64,000 bases of DNA, from contig JAWWNJ010000020.1 in NCBI GenBank assembly GCA_037176885.1, forward strand, positions 248,001 to 312,000, given 5' to 3'. Source of the DNA: Favolaschia claudopus. Its lineage: Eukaryota > Basidiomycota > Agaricomycetes > Agaricales > Mycenaceae. The notes beneath the pieces were generated by a model, which saw only the letters and a list, made by a program, of their open reading frames with translations, searched no databases and had not been told where the DNA came from. Shown here in pieces: positions 55,791 to 64,000 of this stretch; the stretch's first letter is position 1, and each line of letters starts with the position of its first letter. The position numbers and the translations under genes were made by a program.

Positions 55791-56105
55791 CCGTGAGCTA
55801 CCCACTCACTGGCCGAGCAAATATCCTCTAAGACCACGCCCATGTGGCATGAGTTAAGTCGCTGAAAAAAAAAATTCGAGGTGATATCCGGATTTCGCGG
55901 ATCGGAATACCCTTGGTGGTAGTTCGACCACAAAGGTTTGACACAGTTCCATAGACCAGTCTCTGCTCCCTGATCATGATGATAGCTCATTACTTGCAGC
56001 TTGAGATGCTCAACCTTTGTCCAAATGAGGAAACTGGATGACTTCTGGGCGCTGATTTGGGGTCTCATATTGGCAGGGAACAAAACATGCCGACTCACCT
56101 CTAAG

Positions 56106-56667
56106 TAAGATGGAGAGCGTGGGAACCCCGCACCCTTATGTCAGCAGTCACAGTGTAATCTGTCACGCATTTATACCGTCAGCCACAGGCCACTTAGGGC
56201 CAAGGTTTTTCATAGAAATGGAAGTTACAGAGCAGTAGATGACATTCTATGAAGAGTTTTGACCAAAAAAGCCTCAGGAGAAAGGATATAACCGGGTGTG
56301 ACATTAGTGTGACATTTTCAAGGAAGTGTTGCAATCGTGTTTTCCCGTCAAGCGGCGCGTTTTCCAAAAATCTGTCGAAAGATTTGGAATGCACTGCCAC
56401 AGCACTGCCACCTCGGCCCGCCCCGGCCCATGCCTTGGTCATGTTGTGGGCAGCTCGGCAGCAACAAAGGGGAGTCTAGTGGTGTAGTATGCACAGTAAG
56501 GACCGTTTCGAAGATCTTAGCAGGGTTGTAGGTAGGGATAAGGGCTCCCAGCCCTCAAAAAAGGCTAAAATAAATAATTTTTCGTTGCGAACCTCGAGAT
56601 TTGGAACCTCCCACGGTCACATGGGCTGCTTACATCAGGGTGCGGGGTTCCCACGCTCTCCATCTTA
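56106..56667. mobile_element. 562-bp inverted-repeat element
   Basis: TAAGATGGAGAGCGTGGGAA at the left and the same sequence on the opposite strand at the right, extending about 36 bp (to CCCCGCACCCT). No target duplication was found. A similar end exists at 20836-20857. Confidence 0.75.
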
Positions 56668-57700
56668 CGCCCAATTCGACCACCCCGGAAATTCATCTTA
56701 AACAGTTATAAACCGTTTCCGTTTGATTTGTCAAAGTTCGCAAACGGAAACTAAATGGTTGGAGCCTTACCGAGGTCACTCGGCCCATGGTCCGACCGTC
56801 CGAGGTGTCCGGGTATGTGTGTCACCTTGTGTCACCTTTCGGCTACGGACTTCGGAGTTTTTCTCAAAGTTCCGAATTTTAAATCTTGAGTTTGCAGACA
56901 TTTACAGCTGTTCCGGAAAATAATGAGACTTGCCGTGTTTTTTTCCCGCGAGCGTTCCCAAAACGGAAGTCGTAGCCATTTTAATTCATTTTCATATTGG
57001 GAGACGTCAACAGCAACTGAACGTTCAGTTGCTGTTCTACTGTCTGAACCTCCAATAAATTTATTCACGGGATGAACTTCAGGCCAAGGCAGTCCGGCGA
57101 CTTAACTGTGGGAACATATTGCCGTATATAGTGCTTACGTAGCAGCCCAGAGGTCGGAAAAGAAAAAAAACGGCCCTACAGTCGGATATCTCATAATGCA
57201 TGAGGTCAAAATGCATAAACCTCATTATGCATCGACTTTTGTTATCCACCGACTTAGTAGGCTAGGATTTTATGCATTATGCTCATAATGCCTATGGCAT
57301 AGGGTCAAGAGTGCATTTATGCATTTTGAAATTGCAAAAATCATACAATTTGGGGAATTTTACCGCTCTCAAGACCCATTTAGACATGTTCCGCACCTGA
57401 ATATGTACACGGCTGTGTCATTGTAACCCAAAATTTAGCCAAGTTCCTTGATCTGCTGGTTATTACAGCTAATTTCGACAGGCTCCCGGCAACTTCCGAG
57501 TGATTCGGTGTTGGCCGGACTACCATGTATAGTATTTTCGTGACAATGATATTTTTTTAGAATGCCGGTGCCCCCTTGAACATCCCCAGTTTCTTACCGA
57601 ACCCTAGGCACGTGCAGCCACGTTTTGCATCTCCCTCTTCCGTCCGGTTAACAGTCACCATGGTGTGTACTCCGCGAGGTCCATCCTTGAGCTGCACACC
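56668..57700. other. No gene recognised; ATGCAT-rich patch
   Basis: 57185-57330 is dense in ATGCAT, TGCATAA and CTCATAATG words in both orientations, a locally palindromic AT-rich patch. No coding sequence is recognised. Confidence 0.4.
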
Positions 57701-57706
57701 ATAAAC

Positions 57707-58949
57707 TCACGCGGCGGGCGCCAGATCGCCCACGCACCTGGCACGAGACCCTCTCCGCGACGTCCGCCGCCACTCAAGCACAAGCATAGCGTCCGCGATA
57801 ATCCTGTCAATGCTCCCCGCCGAGTCCGAATCAGTCGTCCAGTTGGTACGGTGGCGTCGACATTCGGTCCACGTAAGGTGCGCCCTGTTCAAAATTAATC
57901 GAGCAAGGCAGTTTAACCTCACATCCTTGTTCATCAGGTCATGCGGATCTCTAAGGGTTACTCCGGCAGCGGAGCAGGATCTGGATTTGATGGGATTTGG
58001 ATTTGATGGTGGAACTGATGTCTGTATGTAACGTAGTCCGCGGAATGTCCGACGTTAGCCGCCGTTGTGTTTGCAACACGCCTGCTCGTCGGCGACGACG
58101 ACGAGCTCCTTCATTGAGCCCATTGCTTGCCTCCAGAACGGCGCACTTTTTGAGAACGGTGTGCTTTGATTACTATATGTTGCCTGCCCAATTTTATTGC
58201 TGTAGCAGACCTCTTAAGTGCCAGCGCAGGCACGGCGGGAAATGGAGCGGGATGGCGGGAAAATGCCGACGAGACAATGCGCTGGCAGTTTGGCGGGAAC
58301 AGTCCCGTCATCAGTTGGCAACGGTGACTGATTGGTGACTGATCGTCACCCATCAGCTCCAAATCCCATCAAATCCAAATCCAAATCCGCTGCCGGAGTG
58401 ACTCTAAGCGTAGGAGACTCGAAATTCAGCGGATCGCGGACCCCCACGACGCCGCAAGTGATGGGAGCTTTGGTAAGGAGGATAAAACATTCAAGAATCT
58501 CGCTGACGTTGTTATTCAAAGAATTGAAGGCATAGAGTTTTAAAGTTAGATTGGAAAGGTAATTGTCGTCGCTCGCAAATGAATCGGCAACTTCTGTTGC
58601 TGGTTTTGGACCAAATCCTGCAAGTGGCACGAAAAACTCTACGGTGAAAAGAACGGCCTTCGCAAACCCAACGACATGAGGTTTATAGCCAAGGTGATCT
58701 GTTTCGCCACCCTGGCGCCGCTTCTTGGTGACTTGCGTCCGAAGTCGGGAATTTTCCTCCACCAGAGCTTGTTTTTCCTTGGTGAGTTCAACATTAGACA
58801 GCTGTGCGTCCTTCAAATTCTGCACCGGATGTCAGAGCGATGAAATCGAGTTGAAAGGAACAAACCGCAATTAGTTCTTCTCGAGTGGCACCAAAATTGA
58901 CGGTAAGACCAAGTGCTTCGGCAGTGATATTGTCGGTGGGTTTAGACAT
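57707..58949 (-). pseudogene. Coiled-coil protein gene split by a miniature element
   Basis: Starts with ATG at 58949 (MSKPTDNITAEALGLTVNFG). Exon 1 ends at 58866. A 46-nt GT-AG intron (58820-58865) follows. Exon 2 begins NLKDAQLSNVELTKEKQALV, EENSRLRTQVTKKRR, a heptad-like coiled coil, followed by a globular-looking part (PHVVGFAKAVLFTVEFFVPL, NLTLKLYAFNSLNNNVSEIL). The element at 57956-58401 interrupts codons for TLRD. Without it the frame runs on (DPHDLMNKDVRLNC) to a TGA at 57707, giving 247 residues. With it, 58346 becomes the stop and the last ~80 residues are replaced. Function unknown. It resembles the fragment at 34282-34785. The exact frame restoration supports a formerly functional gene. 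Confidence 0.7.
57956..58401. mobile_element. 446-bp miniature element with 7-bp target duplication
   Basis: The ends share ACTCCGGCAGCGGA followed by repeated GGATTTG/GATGGGATTTGG words, in inverted orientation over about 55 bp, flanked by CTCTAAG (57949-57955 and 58402-58408). No transposase. Superfamily undetermined. Confidence 0.85.
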
Positions 58950-59171
58950 GATTAATATAATGCAAAATGAGGGTTGGAGATAGAGCAAAAATTAGGGTGA
59001 TAAAAAATGAGAGTGAGAGGGAGAGGCAAGAGAGACGTACTGTATCTCCCTGTATGGAGACAACCGTCACGGTAACGGTGGGGTTGGTTGCGTTGCCTCT
59101 TTTTGACGTGGTCACGGTCACGGTGAGGGTCGTTTCCTTGAAAAAATCGTGACATCGAAAAATATGGTTTA

Positions 59172-60404
59172 CAGTGGTGGCAAATAGAAATTGCCGTGGC
59201 TTTTTGGTAAAAATCTCGATGTATACTTCAACGAATGACCTCAAATAAGATGTAGAGATGGGTATGTGATACTTCTGTACCTCTTAGAACACTCAGCAAT
59301 ATATCATGCACTGACAATGCATCAATAATGGATGGTTTCCGTTTTTTGCCATATCCGGAAAAACACAATGTACCCTCAGCAAAAAAGTGTCATAATAGGA
59401 TAAAAGTACTTGAAAAACAATGCTAGTTCTCACTTTGATTGACTGAAATTGATCGTCATTGAGCTCACAACAGCCGCTCGAAGTAGGTCATTTTAGCTAT
59501 TTTCTCTGCATTTTCAGCCAACTCTGAGCGGTTGTTGTGAGCTCAAATGAGGGTCAATTCCATTCAACAAAAGTGGAAACTAGGACTGTTTTTCAAGTAC
59601 TTTCATCCTATTGTGACACTTTTTTGCTGAGGATACATTGAGTCTTTCCAGATATGGCAATAATAAGAAACTGTCCTGTTATTGATGCATTGTCCGGGCG
59701 TATTATATAACTGAGTGTTCTAAGCAGTACAGAGATACAGTCGCAAACCCCGAAGCGAAACGGCACTAGGAAGCGAAACACTCGCCGAACACAAGGTTAA
59801 CGCTTTCCCCCTGGGTCGAATCTTTGCATGTAGGTACCCCACTATCTGAGCACCCAAACCACAAAAGAAATTGTGTTGAAAGTCCTCTCGCCGCCGGCAA
59901 TGGCCTTGTTTGTTTCAGCTTTGTTTATGCCGGCTGATGCACCAATGCGAAATATTATTTTTTCCTCTGGAATTGTGGCCGGTGACATACAGTAGTAATA
60001 TAGACAGTCATTTTTAGGCGCATTGCATCGAAAGTACTGAACAAACTGGTCGATTTGCGCGAGAATGGCTCAATTTGTTGTGTTTTGTAGTGTTTCGCTA
60101 TCACGTTATTTGGCGATATTTGACTCGCCCCACAAATTGCCCTCGTTCTCAACGAAAACATAGTCGATTCACTTAATTCTTGATTGTAAGCGGTAGTCAG
60201 GAGAATAAACTATAAGTCTATAACAAACGCCACCCGTTTCCGCTTCCTAGTCCACCCAAAATCAAGCGAAAATGCTAAACGTTTCGCTTCGGGGTTTGCG
60301 ACTGTATCATATATTTATCTCTACATTTTATTTCAGGTCATTCGGTGAAGTATACAGCAAGATTCTGGCCAAAAAGCCACGGCAATTTCTATTTGCCACC
60401 ACTG
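59172..60404. mobile_element. Long-TIR TA-flanked element, interrupted by another MITE
   Basis: Ends CAGTGGTGGCAAATAGAAAT on both strands, flanked by TA (59170-59171 and 60405-60406). The arms are about 300 bp each. The left arm runs 59172 to about 59475. The right arm runs from about 59530 to 60404 but is split by the element at 59738-60304; without that insert the two arms align throughout (for example TTAGAACACTCAG, CTCAGCAAAAAAGTGTCA). Its own length is about 664 bp. It lies some 220 bp upstream of the coiled-coil gene start. Confidence 0.88.
59738..60304. mobile_element. 567-bp MITE, TA target duplication, nested
   Basis: Starts CAGTCGCAAACCCCGAAGCG and ends with its complement, flanked by TA (59736-59737 and 60305-60306). 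Inserted in the right arm of the 59172-60404 element. Confidence 0.9.
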
Positions 60405-60541
60405 TACATGTACATGCATGAAACAATTACATTGAAAAACATCTAATTATGAGATTCGGGACGTTCTGTAAAAACTGGCTTGAACTCTCCCTCTGTTTGA
60501 CCAACCTTGCCGCTACTGCACTCAGAATTCAAGCATCGTTA

Positions 60542-61301
60542 TGGCGGTCAGTTTGTAGTTTTAATCAAATTCGTATAAAGTGTGATTTGGGGGTAGAAAA
60601 TGTCGAAATTGAAGACATACACAAGATAACTTACCTTGCTATCTTTTCACCGCAGCGTGTAAAGGTCTTGACGGCGAAGTGTAAAAACTTTTTGTGTTTG
60701 AGTGTAAAAAGTTTGTGTCGGTCCGAGCTCCGATGGCTGTACACTTTGATGATGAATTGATCTCCAACTCGGCATGTGGACTTCAACAGAGCTTTGTTCA
60801 ACTCGGTTTACTGGTACCTTTGAGACTGGCCTGTCAGCTCATAAAGGGAGTAGACACTTCTGCTTAGGCTGTATTTTGAGCTAGAGGAGGGGACCGCAAC
60901 AACCCAAGGTGTTGATTTAGGTCCCCTCCTCCAGTGCATTGTCACAATCTTAGGTTGAGTGCCACCCCTTGAGCTAAAAGAAGCAGGTTTAAAGCTCCAT
61001 TATATGTCTCTGTGTACTGGCCCTACCTGAGCAATAAATACCACCTATTCCCCCACTGAATGTGATAGGTTGAATATTTCAACATCTCGGCCATCACCTC
61101 GCATCAAATACGCAGCCACCGGACTTCGGACCGACGCAAACTTTTTACACTCGTACACGAAAACTTTCTACTCTACGCGAGTGAAAGTTTTTACACTTGT
61201 AAACAAAAGTTGAGTTTTAGAAGATTTCTGCATTTTTTTTCTACTTTAGCTCAGAATGTACTTTTTATACCGATTTGATTAAAACGACACATTGACCGCC
61301 A
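60542..61301. mobile_element. 760-bp long-TIR element, TA target duplication
   Basis: TGGCGGTCAGTTTGTAGTTT at the left matches TGGCGGTCAATGTGTCGTTT read from the right. The imperfect arms extend about 190 bp (GTGTAAAAACTTT, GTCGGTCCGA). Flanked by TA (60540-60541 and 61302-61303). No ORF. Confidence 0.85.
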
Positions 61302-61600
61302 TACATCGTGATTGTCCCTGTAAGGGTAAAACAGCTTTAATGCAACTCATGCCAAGATTATCGTACGTTTGTCGAACGATTGTCTGCATACGAGAGATCG
61401 GTTACCAGTCTAAGATTTTTGGGGAAGAGCCTAGTCTGGCGGGGTTCAACCCGGACCTCGGTTTTGTCACAGCTGTAACATCATGTGCATTTCCCCACGC
61501 CCCAATGGGGCATGACACGTATGCGCGTCGGTGCTGTGGTACGCAGCGACGACCCACTGTGAAGTAGAGAAGTATTGAAAGACTGGCCAGCCCATAGATA

Positions 61601-61970
61601 CAGTGGCGGCAAAATCTGATGTCACCCCCAAAAAAGGAAATTCTTATGAATTCAACCCGTTTTCTTCTCTTTTCTGTAGTCGGACCTTTCAGAGTGCATT
61701 CAACATACATTCGAAACACATGCACCTTTTTCCATCTTAGGATACCTCGAAAATTGACACTTTTTGGGCAAGACTTTCCAACCATCTTTGGCCCAGTTCT
61801 CCTCAATGAATGGACCTATCTTTCTCAATCGTGCTTCCACAGGCAGTGTATGTGCCGTGCCAATGGATCTGTGCCCTTGTCGCCCCCAGACGGCGATGGC
61901 AAGGGCAGATTAGAGGTGGTTTGATGAAAATTTCCTTTTTTGGGGGTGACATCAGATTTTGCCGCCACTG
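61601..61970. mobile_element. 370-bp MITE, TA target duplication (family B)
   Basis: Perfect 42-bp TIRs starting CAGTGGCGGCAAAATCTGAT, flanked by TA (61599-61600 and 61971-61972). Same family as 34318-34444. Confidence 0.93.
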
Positions 61971-62047
61971 TAGACATAATTCAGTGCTATTTTACGCTTT
62001 AGGACCATAACCATCAAGTAATATTGTGTTTGTGTTCATGGAATAAG

Positions 62048-62130
62048 TATGGGCCGGCGGCGAAGAAATCCGGCTGGAAGCCTCCATCCAAGGTGCGGGG
62101 CGTGAAGCCGGGGCGTCGAAAGGACCCCAG
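62048..62130 (+). repeat. Direct repeat of ~80 bp, copy 1 (copy 2 at 62458-62540)
   Basis: ATGGGCCGGCGGCGAAGAAA through AAAGGACCCC is present twice, 410 bp apart, with almost no differences. Confidence 0.92.
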
Positions 62131-62210
62131 TTGCCATACAACCTGGAAAAGAGCACTCCCTAACCCTTGGAAATAATGGAATGCTTACCAAATGGGAAAG
62201 GGCGGGTGGG

Positions 62211-62373
62211 CCAAAGAAAATATTCGGTCCGACCGTGTGCGAGGACCGAAGATCTTCCTTCGAGTCGGAGGAACATGACGGCGAGAAGGAAGAAGATCAG
62301 GAGCGCACCGCCACCGCTCGTTCATAAACCAGCGTCTTGGCAACAGTGTACCTCCTGAAGCCAAGACTAGAAA
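62211..62373 (+). repeat. Direct repeat of ~163 bp, copy 1 (copy 2 at 63345-63509)
   Basis: CCAAAGAAAATATTCGGTCC through AGCCAAGACTAGAAAT is repeated 1.13 kb downstream with a one-base insertion (CAGTGTACC against CAGTCGTACC). Interspersion with the 80-bp repeat suggests a segmental duplication or a two-part repeat family. Confidence 0.92.
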
Positions 62374-62457
62374 TTTATGAACTCGCTGGCTTGTGCGCCA
62401 ATGACAATGAATAATTAGGTGATATACGGGAGAAATCCCCGCCGCCTGAATGAGAAT

Positions 62458-62540
62458 GATGGGCCGGCGGCGAAGAAATCCGGCTGGAAGCCTCCATCCA
62501 AGGTGCGGGGCGTGAAGCCGGGGCGTCGAAAGGACCCCGA
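62458..62540 (+). repeat. Direct repeat of ~80 bp, copy 2
   Basis: Copy of 62048-62130. Confidence 0.92.
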
Positions 62541-62705
62541 GTACTAGGAGCTTGCGGCGCGCCTGTAGACGCACCGGATTGAGTACACACCTTCAAATGA
62601 ACCTCTGAACCAAAAGAAAAGCACTGCAGTAGACCCCCGATTCTAGGAGCTTGTGACGCACTGCTGCAGTGCAAAGTCGGCGGTGATAGATACCCAGTGA
62701 TTTTT

Positions 62706-62970
62706 GGGTGAATGATTCCCAATTAGTGGCGGGTGAATGTTGCCCGATGAGCTGTGGGTGAATGATGCCCAGTTATTTGTGGGTGAATGATGCCCAATTA
62801 TTTGGTGGGTGTATGGTGCCCAATGATTTTGTGGGTGAATGGTGCCCAGTGATTGACGGGTGAATGGTTCCCGTTGAATTTTACAGTTGAGTCGGGTGAA
62901 TGATTCCCGTTTAGGTTCGCGTGAATTTTACAGTCGAGTCGGGTGAATGATTCCCGTTTAGATTCGCGTG
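62706..62970 (+). repeat. Minisatellite with GGGTGAATGATGCCC core, nine units
   Basis: Units start at 62706, 62731, 62756, 62781, 62807, 62833, 62858, 62894 and 62941. The first seven have a 25-26-bp period; the last two are spaced 36 and 47 bp. The GGG...CCC core is weakly palindromic. Confidence 0.92.
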
Positions 62971-63344
62971 AAGAAATTGAGTTTCAAGGTGTGTGAATGC
63001 ATAGCGTGAATAAAATTGCGCGAAATTTTGCGTCTTTGTGTGCATTGAGATCTGGAGCAAAGTAAAGAAAATGATCAGTTTTTGTTTTTCTTTTCGAAAA
63101 AAAAAGACGGGAAAGGTCCAAGCAAGTTTGCGCCGCAGGTCCGAAGCTATTAGAGCTCGCCCAGACAATGCAATGAACATATAAATGTGATTAGCTCCGG
63201 GTCTAGTGAAAGACGAGCTCGCACCGGTAGGTTCCCCGATCTTAGAGCTCGAATGTGATTACATAAATAGGGGCTCTTTGAGGTGAGAATGTTTTGCTTG
63301 TCAACGGGTTCAACGCAGGTAAAAGTCAGTATTCAGGCATACAG

Positions 63345-63509
63345 CCAAAGAAAATATTCGGTCCGACCGTGTGCGAGGACCGAAGATCTTCCTTCGAGTC
63401 GGAGGAACATGACGGCGAGAAGGAAGAAGATCAGGAGCGCACCGCCACCGCTCGTTCATAAACCAGCGTCTTGGCAACAGTCGTACCTCCTGAAGCCAAG
63501 ACTAGAAAT
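63345..63509 (+). repeat. Direct repeat of ~163 bp, copy 2
   Basis: Copy of 62211-62373. Confidence 0.92.
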
Positions 63510-63744
63510 ACATAGTATCTTCGGCATACAGTTGCGGCGAAATCAATTTACTTACCAAATATGGAAATTTCAATCAATCCCCGTCTTTTGCTTGGATATG
63601 AATGATTTTCTCGAGCGGCAAGTTGACTAAGATGTTGAGAGCCTCAAGCCGGTATGTTGGGTGTAGAAAAATCTCTGTTTTTGCATGGATTTTGCCGAGC
63701 TGGCGGGCGGGCTCGTCCAGGAAAATCCAGCCAAAACCTGTGAG

Positions 63745-64000
63745 AAACATGACATATGCGGCTTGTTTTTGTGGGTAGACCTATTCTACACAAGGAATAC
63801 ATCCCGTCTATCCTAAGTGAATACAACGAGGGAAAATCTGAATCGTCTCAAGCTCAAGGTAAATCTCTTACTATAATGATATTTTGGTAGCTGAAAATTG
63901 AGAATTTTGCCTAGAATGTCGACTTGGAGGACTCGCTTATGCGCGCGCGTACACATCTCTCCGAATGGAAAGAGCTGCTCACTTTCATCGGCTCGAACTC
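63745..64000 (+). CDS. Possible partial exons at the right edge
   Basis: One plus-strand frame (ILHKEYIPSILSEYNEGKSE, SSQAQ) ends at a GTAAAT donor near 63859. A 56-nt candidate intron with a CCTAG acceptor follows, then an open frame runs to the window end. No family is recognised and no start is visible; this is a weak call. Confidence 0.2.

Noticed and set aside
61426..61515. Another tRNA-like gene on the minus strand (GGGTTGAACCC)
   Set aside because: The box-B-like word lacks the TTCGA core and no acceptable box A or stem pairing was found.

Overview
The window looks like nuclear DNA of a filamentous basidiomycete, most likely an agaricomycete. Introns are short (about 46-53 nt where they can be placed). 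The recognisable coding sequence is almost entirely transposon-derived: Ty3/Gypsy, Ty1/Copia, a LINE, a putative DDE-type transposase and many small non-autonomous elements. No ribosomal RNA, CRISPR array or convincing functional tRNA gene was seen. There is no sign of a bacterial or viral genome. The species cannot be named from sequence alone.

Layout. 1-3121: 3' part of a multi-exon transposase-like gene. 3122-15.7 kb: almost gene-free DNA with miniature elements, a 435-bp fold-back, tRNA-like segments, a TA-flanked element at 10.3-11.2 kb and a ~95-bp minisatellite at 13.1-13.7 kb. 15.7-20.6 kb: a hAT-like element with a perfect 8-bp target duplication, then a 5'-truncated LINE with a 13-bp duplication, both sitting in older gene-like sequence, plus a gag fragment and a second hAT-type end. 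23.2-24.2 kb: a large inverted repeat. 25.3-26.8 kb: the 3' half of a Copia element. 29.3-33.3 kb: an LTR lying against a Gypsy pol that is itself interrupted by a Mutator-like miniature element and a tRNA-headed SINE-like element.

34.3-53 kb is the core. A Copia element on the minus strand (gag, protease, integrase, first part of RT) is interrupted by a 1.2-kb TIR element. A complete 12.6-kb Gypsy element (39700-52286; 264-bp LTRs, 5-bp duplication) is inserted upstream of its gag. Three miniature elements with TA duplications inside the Gypsy element can each be removed on paper to restore the reading frame exactly; two further insertions there have less certain ends. The Gypsy polyprotein encodes a zinc-knuckle gag, an unrecognised repeated module, protease, RT, RNase H, integrase and chromodomain, then a 3' ORF with a different codon style and its own TATA-like box.

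53.5-64 kb: an 8-residue-periodic minisatellite, a Gypsy 3' remnant, and a cluster of long-TIR elements (56.1, 57.9, 59.2-60.4, 60.5-61.3, 61.6 kb). One of these splits the only convincing non-transposon gene, a short coiled-coil protein at 57.7-58.9 kb. A related-looking coiled-coil gene end at 34.3-34.8 kb is also broken by a miniature element.

The window is best read as a nested transposon graveyard with unusually clean insertion scars. The most informative results are the exact target duplications, the frame-restoring excisions, the 715-bp inverted duplication that splits one Copia element into two complementary halves, and the extra ORF in the Gypsy element.
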